This document shows, piece by piece, positions 1 to 6,248 of a stretch of 11,133 nt of DNA. Each line of letters opens with the position of its first letter. Position 1 is the stretch's first letter. The DNA lies in assembly GCA_964393525.1 (NCBI GenBank), contig CAYMTV010000029.1, forward strand, positions 1 through 11,133, given 5' to 3'. The translations under genes were made by a program, and so were the position numbers. The notes under the pieces were generated by a model. The model was given only the letters and a program-made list of their open reading frames with translations, did not search any database and had not been told where the DNA came from. Origin of the DNA: CAYMTV01 sp964393525 (GTDB lineage Bacteria > Patescibacteriota > Microgenomatia > Daviesbacterales > UBA10151).

Positions 1-49
1 ACGAGATAAGCGTTCGTGACTGGAGTTCAGACGTGTGCTCTTCCGATCT
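1..49 (+). other. Illumina P7/Read 2 adapter remnant (artifact)
   Basis: The first 49 bases are library adapter and not genome. Bases 1-7 (ACGAGAT) match the end of the P7 oligo, bases 8-15 (AAGCGTTC) sit where the 8-nt i7 index belongs, and bases 16-49 match the TruSeq Read 2 adapter, beginning GTGACTGGAGTTC and ending TTCCGATCT. Translation through it gives the peptide MTGVQTCALPI, often seen as a false N-terminus in contaminated assemblies. Genomic sequence starts at about base 50, so the gene that follows is cut by the contig end. Confidence 0.97.
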
Positions 50-1935
50 TTTACTCACCATATGGCTCAAATCCTGAACTTGCAAAAGAACGCCAGGCAG
101 CAGTCTTAAGAAGAATGGTAGAGGATAATTATATCTCAAGAGAACAGGCCGAACAGGCAAAAAAACAATCCTTAACTTACCGAACATCCCAAAACGAGAT
201 CGGGTTTAAGGCCCCACATTTTGTACTTTATGTCAAGCAAAAATTAATTGAGCAGTACGGCGATAAATTTGTTGAACAGGGAGGCTTAAAGGTTACTACA
301 ACTTTGGATTACAAACTCCAGCAGGAAGCAGAAAAAATTGTTAAATCAGAGATAGACAAGCTAAAAGGCCTAGCCGGAAACGGTGCTGCAGTAGTTTTGG
401 ACCCGAAAAACGGCCAGATACTTTCAATGGTTGGAAGTAAGGACTATTTTGGCAAGTCTGAACCTGAGGGTTGTACTGAGGGTTTATCTTGTAAATTTGA
501 GCCGAATGTCAACGTTGTCACCCAAAGAAGACAACCCGGTTCAGCCACAAAACCAATCACATACGCGGCAGCAATGCAGAAAGGTTATACAGCTGCCACA
601 CTGTTAATGGACGTTAAGACCGAATTCCCCGGAGGAGATAAACCATCATATATTCCGGTCAATTATGATGGTCAATTCCGAGGCCCGGTTCAGGTGCGTT
701 ATGCCTTGGGAAACTCCTATAATATTCCGGCTGTTAAAATGCTTGCTTTAGTTGGAGTTAAAAATGACATGGATTTAGCATATAAGATGGGTGTGGCAAA
801 CTGGGAACCGACCGAGGAGAATGTTAACAACGCCGGGCTATCATTGACTTTAGGAGGTAGGGAGTTAAGGCTTTTGGAGCTTACCGGGGCATTCGGGGTA
901 CTTGCCAACAAAGGTAACAGGCAGGATCCGATTTCTATCTTGAAGGTTGAGGACTCAAAAGGTAAGGAGCTTTTTGAATATAAGGAATCTAACGGTGTAA
1001 AAGTTTTAGACGAGGGAATCGCTTTTATTATTGCTAATATTTTATCCGACAATGGTGCCCGCTCGGCAGCTTTCGGCTCAAATTCTATATTAAATATTCC
1101 CGGAAAAACGGTTTCGGTCAAAACCGGTACAACCGATGAAAAAAAGGATAACTGGACAGTCGGTTTTACTCCTTCGCGCGTAGTCGGGGTATGGGTTGGA
1201 AATAATGATGCAACACCAATGAATCCCTCTATTGCTTCCGGTGTAACAGGTGCTTCCCCGATTTGGCAAAAAATTATGATTGCCGCATTGAAGGATTTGT
1301 CGGATGAAAAACCAGAGCCGCCTGAGCATGTCTCTTATGCAGAAATTGACGGGTTAATAGGTGGAAAGCCCAAAGACGGTTCGCCGACACGCAAGGAATA
1401 TTTTCTAAAAGGCACCGAGCCGACAGACGTTTCGGTGGCTTACCAAAGGCAGAAAGTTTGCAAATCCAACCCGCACAGGTTAGGAAATGACGGTGAAGAT
1501 ACCGAAGATAAAGACGTTATAGTGCTTAAAGAAGATGACCCAACCGGCGCGGATAAGTGGCAGATAGGGATTGATACCTGGGTTTTGACTGCCGCTGATG
1601 CCAGATTTGTTGGTGCTACTAGGGGCTGTTCCGGAATACCAGGATTTACTGCAGGTGGCTCTACAGGAGGGATTATCTCCATTGTAAATATTCCAAATGG
1701 CGCAAATGTTCCAAGGGTTTTTGATGTTTTGGCTAAAACCAACTCCCCATTTGGGGTTAAAAAAGTCACCTGGACTATTGATGGAGCGCAAAAATCCACT
1801 CAAACAGGTGAGCCTTTTGCACTGCATGTAGAATTCCCGGATGGAGATCGCGGTTCGCATACAATTACTGCAACCTTAGAGGATAATAACGGTGGAAACT
1901 TTTCTACCGCGATCGGGGTAACTGTAGCTTTGTAG
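50..1935 (+). CDS. Class A penicillin-binding protein (PBP1a type), 5'-truncated
   Basis: Peptidoglycan glycosyltransferase/DD-transpeptidase acting outside the membrane; only the 3' part (about 627 residues) is present. The opening residues (YSPYGSNPELAKER, then a RRMVEDNYIS-type helix) are the tail of the glycosyltransferase domain, so its catalytic glutamates and the membrane anchor lie beyond the contig end. The transpeptidase domain is complete: SxxK is PGSATK (catalytic Ser codon 541-543, Lys 550-552), SxN is SYN (715-723), and KTGTT lies at 1120-1134. After it come a linker with a few cysteines and a C-terminal beta-rich, Ig-like segment (about 1680-1932) common in CPR PBPs. The gene ends in TAG. 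The apparent GTG start at base 16 is adapter. It probably uses the amidated lipid II made by MurT/GatD, encoded at the other end of the window on the opposite strand. Confidence 0.93.
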
Positions 1936-2167
1936 CCTCTCTTAGAATAAAACTCATAGAACCCGGGACATGTCCGTTATACTTTGTCCTTATTGCGCCT
2001 TCAGCAGCCGGGATATTTTGACAACCACGAAGTCTTTCAGTAAGAAAGTTTGAAGCATCTGTATCATCTACTTTTACAGCTTTGGTAATTCTTGCCAAAG
2101 TGCAGTTTGTAAAATTTGTACCACAATCACCCGGGTTACACCCTCTAAATAGTCCCTCCAGTCTCAT
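1904..2167 (-). CDS. Possible small cysteine-containing protein, coupled to pheT
   Basis: An 87-codon ORF whose ATG overlaps the pheT stop as ATGA. A GGAG at 2176-2179 inside the pheT end sits 8 nt upstream, so translational coupling is plausible. It fills what would otherwise be a 228-bp gap in a very compact region, and it ends 32 bp inside the convergent PBP gene. The product has four cysteines (residues 10, 15, 22 and 49), no membrane segment and no signal peptide. I do not recognise the family. The last stretch overlapping the PBP gene may not be under selection, and the whole ORF could be chance. It is kept because of the start context and open length. Confidence 0.42.
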   Translation of the reverse strand: MRLEGLFRGCNPGDCGTNFTNCTLARITKAVKVDDTDASNFLTERLRGCQNIPAAEGAIRTKYNGHVPGSMSFILREATKLQLPRSR

Positions 2168-3891
2168 AAAAGTTTCTCCAAAGAAATTTCCAAAACAGTA
2201 ACTCTTTTTTCAATCCCAAATTTACTCACAATCCTTGGATGGACCTCTGCTAAACCGCCAATATTTCTTTGATCTTTTCTAATTCTTAAAAATCTTTTAG
2301 GATGGAATAAATTAACCCCAGGACCAACTGGTCTGTCTTCTGATTTTTCTAATCCTAGCTTTAAGGTTTCATTTAATTTAAGGTAAATCTGGTTTAACTG
2401 TGCCAAGGGGTTGTTTGTATTGTTTACCAGTAAAATTGATAAAGTATGTTCCTCCATAGGCTTTTCATCTGTTTGCGGAAAAAAGATCTTCCCTACTTCA
2501 AAGACTGCAATCTCATCAAAATATTTTAGGTTTTCTGAAGCTGCTTCTAATAAGTTGGACCAAAGATTTTGTCTTAAATATTCTGTTTCTTTAGAAATAG
2601 GATTGACAATTTTAACCAAGAAATCTTTATTATTTTCCTCATTCCAGCCGAAATTATCTAAGACCTTGGTTGAAAAATATGAATATGTTTGGATTTCTGA
2701 AAGTCCTATTTCGACCAAAGCATTTTTAACTTTTCTAATTAAATCAAAAAATGACTGATCGACTTTTTTAGGCAGTTCACCCTTGAGCTCTTTTGCCGGG
2801 ATTTTCTCATACCCATACATCCTGGCAACCTCTTCTATTAAGTCTTCTTCAATTTCTATATCCAGTCTATAATAAGGTGGGGTTACTACCCAAGCCGGCT
2901 CCCCTTCCTGATTTTTTTCTTCCTTCAGTTCAAAATTTAGTTTTCTAAGATATCCTTCAACTTGAGCTGACTCGATAGAGATCCCAATTAGCCGGTTAAT
3001 TTTTTTTAAGCTTAAGGGAATTTTTTTACCTTGATCTTCCGTATCACCAACAATATTTAAGGCAGTTAATTTTCCGCCTATACTTTCATACAGCCTGATG
3101 GCTGCATCAAGAGATTGGAATAATCTTTTTTTAGTAAGCCCGTGATAAAACCTTTTGCTGGCCTCGGAAGCAAGTTTTAATTTTTGGGAAGTAACTCTGA
3201 CCATCTGCGCATTAAATAATGAAGCAGATAGCAAAATTGTTATTGTAGATTCTTTAACCTCCGTATCTTTGCCCCCCATAACTCCTGCTACATCCAAGGA
3301 TTTTTCTTCATCGGCCAAAACAATATCTTCAGAACTAAGTTTTCTCACTTTTCCATCTAAAGTTACAATCTCCTCATCCTTTTTTGCCCTCCTTGTAATA
3401 ATGGCATCATCTTTGACGGTTGCAGCATCAAATGCATGAAGTGGTTGACCATATTCCAACATTATTAAGTTTGTGATATCTGCAATGTTATTAACTGATC
3501 TCATTCCGGAGCTTTCTAATTTCTTAATCCAATTTTCTGGGGCTTTGTCGATCTCTAGCCCATCAACTTCGGGTACACCCTGGTTGGCATTTAACTTCTC
3601 CTCTCCAAGTGCTCCCGGGGTTTTGGCTAAATTTTTATTAACCCAGACATATTCGTTTTTTTCAGGCTCTTTAAATTTCACCTTGGAATCGGTGATTGCC
3701 GCTATTTCAAAAGCTACACCTCTTAGGGCCAAAAGATCTGCCCTGTTATAACCCTTTAAATCCAATTCTATATACTGGTTTGTTAATTCCTTAACTCCTC
3801 CTTGAGTTCGCAGTGATATTAAATCCGGGAGCTTGTCTTGTTTAATATTTATTTCAGCGAGTTCTTTTAACCAATCTATTGAAACTTTCAT
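2164..3891 (-). CDS. pheT: Phenylalanine--tRNA ligase beta subunit (minimal form)
   Basis: Beta chain of the alpha2-beta2 PheRS that charges tRNA-Phe; it carries the editing site and scaffolds the catalytic alpha chain. At 575 residues it is far shorter than the usual 780-800. The start MKVSIDWLKEL runs almost directly into the B1 segment (GYNRADLLALRGVAFEIAAI), so the N-terminal EMAP/OB-fold tRNA-binding domain is missing. The B3/B4 editing domain is clear: GMRSVNNIADITNLIMLEYG near residue 130, a GQPLHAFD turn, TLDG near 178 and AGVMGG near 203. B5 follows (VTPPYYRLDIEIEEDLIEEV), then the synthetase-like core. The protein stops at FGIEKRVTVLEISLEKLL, where the FDX-ACB anticodon-binding domain would begin. 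The start codon shares one base with the pheS stop (TAATG) behind a GGAGGA ribosome-binding site, so it is co-translated with pheS. Confidence 0.95.
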   Translation of the reverse strand: MKVSIDWLKELAEINIKQDKLPDLISLRTQGGVKELTNQYIELDLKGYNRADLLALRGVAFEIAAITDSKVKFKEPEKNEYVWVNKNLAKTPGALGEEKLNANQGVPEVDGLEIDKAPENWIKKLESSGMRSVNNIADITNLIMLEYGQPLHAFDAATVKDDAIITRRAKKDEEIVTLDGKVRKLSSEDIVLADEEKSLDVAGVMGGKDTEVKESTITILLSASLFNAQMVRVTSQKLKLASEASKRFYHGLTKKRLFQSLDAAIRLYESIGGKLTALNIVGDTEDQGKKIPLSLKKINRLIGISIESAQVEGYLRKLNFELKEEKNQEGEPAWVVTPPYYRLDIEIEEDLIEEVARMYGYEKIPAKELKGELPKKVDQSFFDLIRKVKNALVEIGLSEIQTYSYFSTKVLDNFGWNEENNKDFLVKIVNPISKETEYLRQNLWSNLLEAASENLKYFDEIAVFEVGKIFFPQTDEKPMEEHTLSILLVNNTNNPLAQLNQIYLKLNETLKLGLEKSEDRPVGPGVNLFHPKRFLRIRKDQRNIGGLAEVHPRIVSKFGIEKRVTVLEISLEKLL

Positions 3892-4652
3892 TAAGTCTTT
3901 CCTCCTTCCAATCTGTATAGCTTTCTTAAGTTCCCGCTATTAAAGGTTCTAATGTCATCTATTCCAAGCTCAAGCATGACCATCCTAAAGGGTCCAAACC
4001 CCCAGGCAAGTCCTGAGTATTTTTCTGCGTCTATACCACCCATCTTTAAAACATCTGGATGAACCATTCCTGCTCCAGCCAGTTCCAGCCAGCCGACTCC
4101 GCCGCAGATCTTGCACCCCTTGCCTTTGCAGAAGATACAAAGACCGTCTACTCCTACTCCGGGTTCGACAAACGGGTAATATTTAGGACGCATTCGGACT
4201 TTAATGTCCGGCCCAAAAACAGACTTTAAAAAGTATTCAGATAAATATTGAAGATTTGCCATGGATACATCTTCATCAACATAAATTAGATCAAACTGGT
4301 CAAAGGTATGTTCATGGCGCGCGTCCAAATTTTCATACCTGAAACAGCGGCCAACGTTAATAAATCTGATTGGAGGTTTTTGGGCTTTCATAGTCCGGTT
4401 TTGAAAATCCGAGGTATGGGTTCTAAGAAGTAACTTACCGGAAAGGTCCTTATAAGAACTTTCAATATATAAGGTATCCCAAAGGTCCCTGGCAGGATGG
4501 TTTTCCGGGATATTTAAAGCTTGAAAGTTGTAATAATCGGTTTCAATTTGGGGTGAGTCAAACTGCTGGAAGTTTATCTTTCCGAATATATCAATAATCT
4601 GATTTTCGAAGCTTGTTACCGGATGTAGATGACCTTGGCGTTTTTTAATCAT
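3891..4652 (-). CDS. pheS: Phenylalanine--tRNA ligase alpha subunit, catalytic part
   Basis: Catalytic class II synthetase domain of PheRS alpha, making Phe-AMP and transferring Phe to tRNA. The segment opens at GHLHPVTSFENQIIDIF, has the family signature PQIETDYYNFQALNIPENHP, motif 2 around VGRCFRYENLDARHEHTFDQ, the GWLELAGAGMVHPDVLK region and motif 3 with GFGPFRMVMLELGIDDIR. A Cys cluster (CIFCKGKGCKIC) precedes GWLE; such clusters occur in PheS of several phyla. The frame stays open upstream to the TAG at 4692-4694, so the ATG at 4652 is only the first ATG after that stop. It has at best a weak ribosome-binding site (GGATGGA, very close to the ATG). Read through the TAG, the two parts total 350 positions, the normal PheS length. 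See the separate entries for the N-terminal part and the stop codon. Confidence 0.93.
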   Translation of the reverse strand: MIKKRQGHLHPVTSFENQIIDIFGKINFQQFDSPQIETDYYNFQALNIPENHPARDLWDTLYIESSYKDLSGKLLLRTHTSDFQNRTMKAQKPPIRFINVGRCFRYENLDARHEHTFDQFDLIYVDEDVSMANLQYLSEYFLKSVFGPDIKVRMRPKYYPFVEPGVGVDGLCIFCKGKGCKICGGVGWLELAGAGMVHPDVLKMGGIDAEKYSGLAWGFGPFRMVMLELGIDDIRTFNSGNLRKLYRLEGGKT

Positions 4653-4691
4653 TCCATCCGATAAATCAAGTTTCTCGGAATCTAATTTTTT

Positions 4692-4694
4692 CTA
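4692..4694 (-). other. In-frame TAG interrupting pheS
   Basis: On the minus strand the frame reads ...RVREAN, TAG, then KKLDSEKLDLSDGMIKKRQG and on into the catalytic domain. No frameshift is needed: 39 nt, exactly 13 codons, separate the TAG from the ATG at 4652. TAG also ends the PBP, rplT, rpmI, Pmp3 and 348-aa genes here, so reassignment is very unlikely. CAG, AAG and GAG each differ from TAG by one base and would suit this helical linker. Confidence 0.9.
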
Positions 4695-4943
4695 ATTTGC
4701 TTCCCTGACTCTTTCCCTTGCACTCGCAATTGCCTGCTCAAGCTCAATTTTAATCTTATTTAATAAGGGTCCAACTTTCACAAGTTCCTCTTTAGGAAGG
4801 TTTGGAAGCTTGTGGGTAGCCAAAGTCAGCTCACCTTTTTTTCCAAAAAGGCTTAAAAAAACCTCATCCAATTCCTTTAGCGTTGAGGCAGAATTAATTT
4901 TTGAAAGATAATCAGCACGAATTTTTTCTAAAATTTTGTCCAT
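4692..4943 (-). CDS. pheS: Phenylalanine--tRNA ligase alpha subunit, N-terminal arm
   Basis: An 83-residue piece matching the N-terminal tRNA-binding coiled-coil arm of PheS: SASTLKELDEVFLSLFGKKG, then LTLATHKLPNLPKEELVKVG and a charged helix ending in ARERVREAN. This corresponds to the family pattern of a helical arm with a K.G.l..l...l..l...er...G core. It ends in TAG and the catalytic part resumes in the same reading frame. The ATG at 4943 has GGAG directly adjacent, closer than usual. It lies 46 bp downstream of rplT, in the position expected for pheS in the thrS-infC-rpmI-rplT-pheST order. It may be half of a split protein, half of a disabled gene, or intact with a sequencing error. Confidence 0.88.
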   Translation of the reverse strand: MDKILEKIRADYLSKINSASTLKELDEVFLSLFGKKGELTLATHKLPNLPKEELVKVGPLLNKIKIELEQAIASARERVREAN

Positions 4944-4989
4944 CTCCAGTGGATTTTAACATTTTGACCCGAGCGTGGAAAGCACTAGC

Positions 4990-5337
4990 CTAAGAATTAA
5001 TTTGTGAAACAATTTTTTTGAAGTCTTCGGGGTTTTTAACTGCTAACTCTGCCAGGATTTTTCGGTCCAGATTAATATTTTTTACTTTAAGGGCATTTAT
5101 AAATTTTGAATAACTTAAACCCTCAGCTTTGACTGCAGCATTAAGTTGAGTAATCCAAAGTTTTCTAAAATCTCTTCTTCTTTGCCTTCTTCCGGCAAAA
5201 GCATACTGTCCTGCATGCCAAGCTGATTGTTTAGCTTCGCGAATCCTGGTGCTTCTGCCGCCGACATGGCCTTTTGTTAACTTTAATATTTTTTTATGTT
5301 TTTTGTGAGAGGCAACCCCTCTTTTAATCCTTGCCAT
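4990..5337 (-). CDS. rplT: 50S ribosomal protein L20
   Basis: A 115-residue protein of standard L20 length that binds 23S rRNA early in large-subunit assembly. The basic N-terminal extension (MARIKRGVASHKKHKKILKL), GRSTRIREAKQ and the RRQRRRDFRKLWITQLNAA block are diagnostic. The C-terminal globular part ends in LAELAVKNPEDFKKIV. It lies in the conserved infC-rpmI-rplT order. In E. coli and Bacillus, L20 represses its own operon by binding leader RNA; no clear L20 target is proven here. No strong Shine-Dalgarno precedes the ATG. It ends in TAG. Confidence 0.97.
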   Translation of the reverse strand: MARIKRGVASHKKHKKILKLTKGHVGGRSTRIREAKQSAWHAGQYAFAGRRQRRRDFRKLWITQLNAAVKAEGLSYSKFINALKVKNINLDRKILAELAVKNPEDFKKIVSQINS

Positions 5338-5411
5338 ATTAAGTTATGGTATTTTCTCAACTTTGTTTCGAAAAGTAATTATTTTAATTTTCGAGCAAAG
5401 CGAGAAATTTC
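5338..5411 (-). promoter_or_regulatory. rpmI-rplT spacer with an AT-rich inverted repeat
   Basis: This is a 74-bp gap inside an otherwise tightly packed operon. It holds an inverted repeat of TCGAAAA (5388-5394 on the minus strand) and TTTTCGA (5368-5374) around a 13-nt loop that can form a further short TTA/TAA pairing. There is no U-tract directly after the stem, so a terminator is unlikely. It could be an RNA-processing or autoregulatory hairpin ahead of rplT. This is only a suggestion from position and symmetry. Confidence 0.28.
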
Positions 5412-5621
5412 CTAAATTCCTAACATTCTTTTTAAGTTTTTAATATCCTTTTTATTTACCACAACCGGTTCCGCATGACGCCTGAGGGCGCTTTTTGACT
5501 TATTTCGTCTTAGATGACCTGACCTTAGTTGATGTGAACGCATTATTTTACCGGTTCCGGTAATCTTCACCCGTTTTACTAATGCTTTTTTTGTTTTTTG
5601 CTTAAATTTCTTAACTTTCAT
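5412..5621 (-). CDS. rpmI: 50S ribosomal protein L35
   Basis: A 69-residue, strongly basic L35. Hallmarks are the MKVKKFKQKTKKALVKRVKI start, the GTGKIMRSHQLRSGHLRRNK core and RMLGI near the end. The ATG at 5619-5621 is chosen over the longer in-frame opening at 5660 because L35 proteins begin with this MK-K-K-T-K-KA-KR-K motif, and the extension lies inside infC. The start overlaps the end of infC by 11 bp in another frame, so the two are probably translationally coupled. A purine-rich AGAAAGAG stretch serves as a weak ribosome-binding site. It ends in TAG. Confidence 0.95.
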   Translation of the reverse strand: MKVKKFKQKTKKALVKRVKITGTGKIMRSHQLRSGHLRRNKSKSALRRHAEPVVVNKKDIKNLKRMLGI

Positions 5622-6153
5622 TTTTATTCTCTTTCTGAGCTCCTGGCCTAAATTTTCCAACTATAGCAGTGATACTTCTTCCTTCGACTTTAGGTTCTCT
5701 TTCAATACTAATCTTTCCCTCAAGAGTCGCAAAGATCCTGGTTAAAAGCTGAAACCCAAATTCCAGGTGTGCCATCTCTCTACCTTTAAACTTAACCCGG
5801 AACATGATCTTGTGCCCTTCCTTTAAAAACTCATCTACCCTATTTAATCTGGTCTGCAAATCATGTTCAGCAATCCTGGGAGAAAGCCAGATTTCCTTCA
5901 GCTCAACATCCTTGGCGTGCTTTTTTGCAGCCTGTTCTTTTTTGCTCTCCTCGTATTTAAATTTTTTAAAATCCAGTATTTTTGCAACCGGAGGCTTTAT
6001 ATTCGGCGCCACCTCTACTAAATCCAGTTCCTGTTCCTTGGCCCGCCTAAGTGCTTCATCGCGGCTTAAGAGTCCAAGCTTTGTTCCGTCAGAATCAATG
6101 ACCAAAAGGTCCCGGACAGGGATATTCTGATTTAGTCGATAAAATTTACCTAT
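5611..6153 (-). CDS. infC: Translation initiation factor IF-3, probable ATA start
   Basis: IF3 keeps 30S subunits free of 50S and proofreads start codons and initiator tRNA. The product is 180 residues when started at the ATA (6151-6153), a normal length. It opens (M)GKFYRLNQNIPVRDLLVIDS, matching the conserved IF3 N-terminus (YRIN..I....v.viD). It then has RRAKEQELDLVEVAPNIKPP and KFKYEESKKEQAAKK, followed by the C-terminal domain with KEIWLSPRIAEHDLQTRLNR and FRVKFKGREMAHLEFG. The first in-frame conventional start is a TTG at 6103-6105, which would delete the conserved N-terminal strand. A TAA stop sits immediately before the ATA and an ideal AGGAGG lies 8 nt upstream. Non-AUG starts on infC (AUU in E. 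coli) permit autoregulation, because IF3 rejects its own start codon. It is probably transcribed from its own promoter behind thrS. Confidence 0.93.
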   Translation of the reverse strand: MGKFYRLNQNIPVRDLLVIDSDGTKLGLLSRDEALRRAKEQELDLVEVAPNIKPPVAKILDFKKFKYEESKKEQAAKKHAKDVELKEIWLSPRIAEHDLQTRLNRVDEFLKEGHKIMFRVKFKGREMAHLEFGFQLLTRIFATLEGKISIEREPKVEGRSITAIVGKFRPGAQKENKNES

Positions 6154-6167
6154 TTAACAATCCTCCT
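6151..6167 (-). promoter_or_regulatory. infC Shine-Dalgarno and ATA start
   Basis: On the minus strand AGGAGG (6162-6167) is followed by 8 nt and then ATA (6151-6153). The TAA just upstream (6154-6156) closes the frame. The TTG at 6158-6160 is in another frame and meets a stop four codons later. ATA is therefore the only candidate at proper spacing in the IF3 frame. Confidence 0.75.
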
Positions 6168-6175
6168 AAAACACC

Positions 6176-6207
6176 AAAAACGTCGTCTCACTCCTCGCAA
6201 TGACGAC
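6176..6207 (-). terminator. Hairpin plus T-tract between thrS and infC
   Basis: On the minus strand GTCGTC (6202-6207) pairs with GACGAC (6182-6187) around a 14-nt loop, followed by G and TTTTT (6176-6180). It could end thrS transcripts or attenuate the infC operon. The core (GTCATTGCGAGGAGTGA, then GACGA) resembles a short palindromic repeat that I recall as dispersed in several unrelated bacterial genomes, so it may be a repeat remnant used as a terminator. The stem is only 6 bp and the loop is large, so termination strength is uncertain. Confidence 0.5.
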
Positions 6208-6219
6208 TTATTGAACGTA

Positions 6220-6248
6220 ATTTTAACAAACTCATGCTTTCTCTGCAA
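6220..6248 (-). promoter_or_regulatory. Candidate infC operon promoter
   Basis: On the minus strand there is an extended -10, TG-T-TAAAAT (TG 6227-6228, hexamer 6220-6225), with a weak -35 TTGCAG (6243-6248) at a 17-bp spacing, lying at the end of thrS. Transcription would begin near 6213, giving a leader of about 60 nt that includes the hairpin at 6182-6207 and the infC Shine-Dalgarno. It shows the same TG-n-TAAAAT form as other candidate promoters in the window. Confidence 0.5.

Noticed and set aside
717..1860. Several minus-strand ORFs opposite the PBP gene (up to 134 aa)
   Set aside because: They are antisense shadows of a well-conserved transpeptidase domain and have no recognisable products or start signals.
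1966..1975. 10-bp perfect palindrome GGACATGTCC beyond the PBP stop
   Set aside because: It has no T-tract and no loop suitable for a terminator, and it lies within the possible 87-aa ORF; it could be chance.
4692..4694. Stop-codon reassignment or pyrrolysine-type readthrough to explain the pheS TAG
   Set aside because: TAG is the normal terminator of at least five other genes in the window, and TGA ends thrS and pheT, so no alternative code is supported by this sequence.
5412..5660. 82-aa version of L35
   Set aside because: The extra 13 residues lie within infC and precede the canonical MKVKKFKQKTKKA start of L35.
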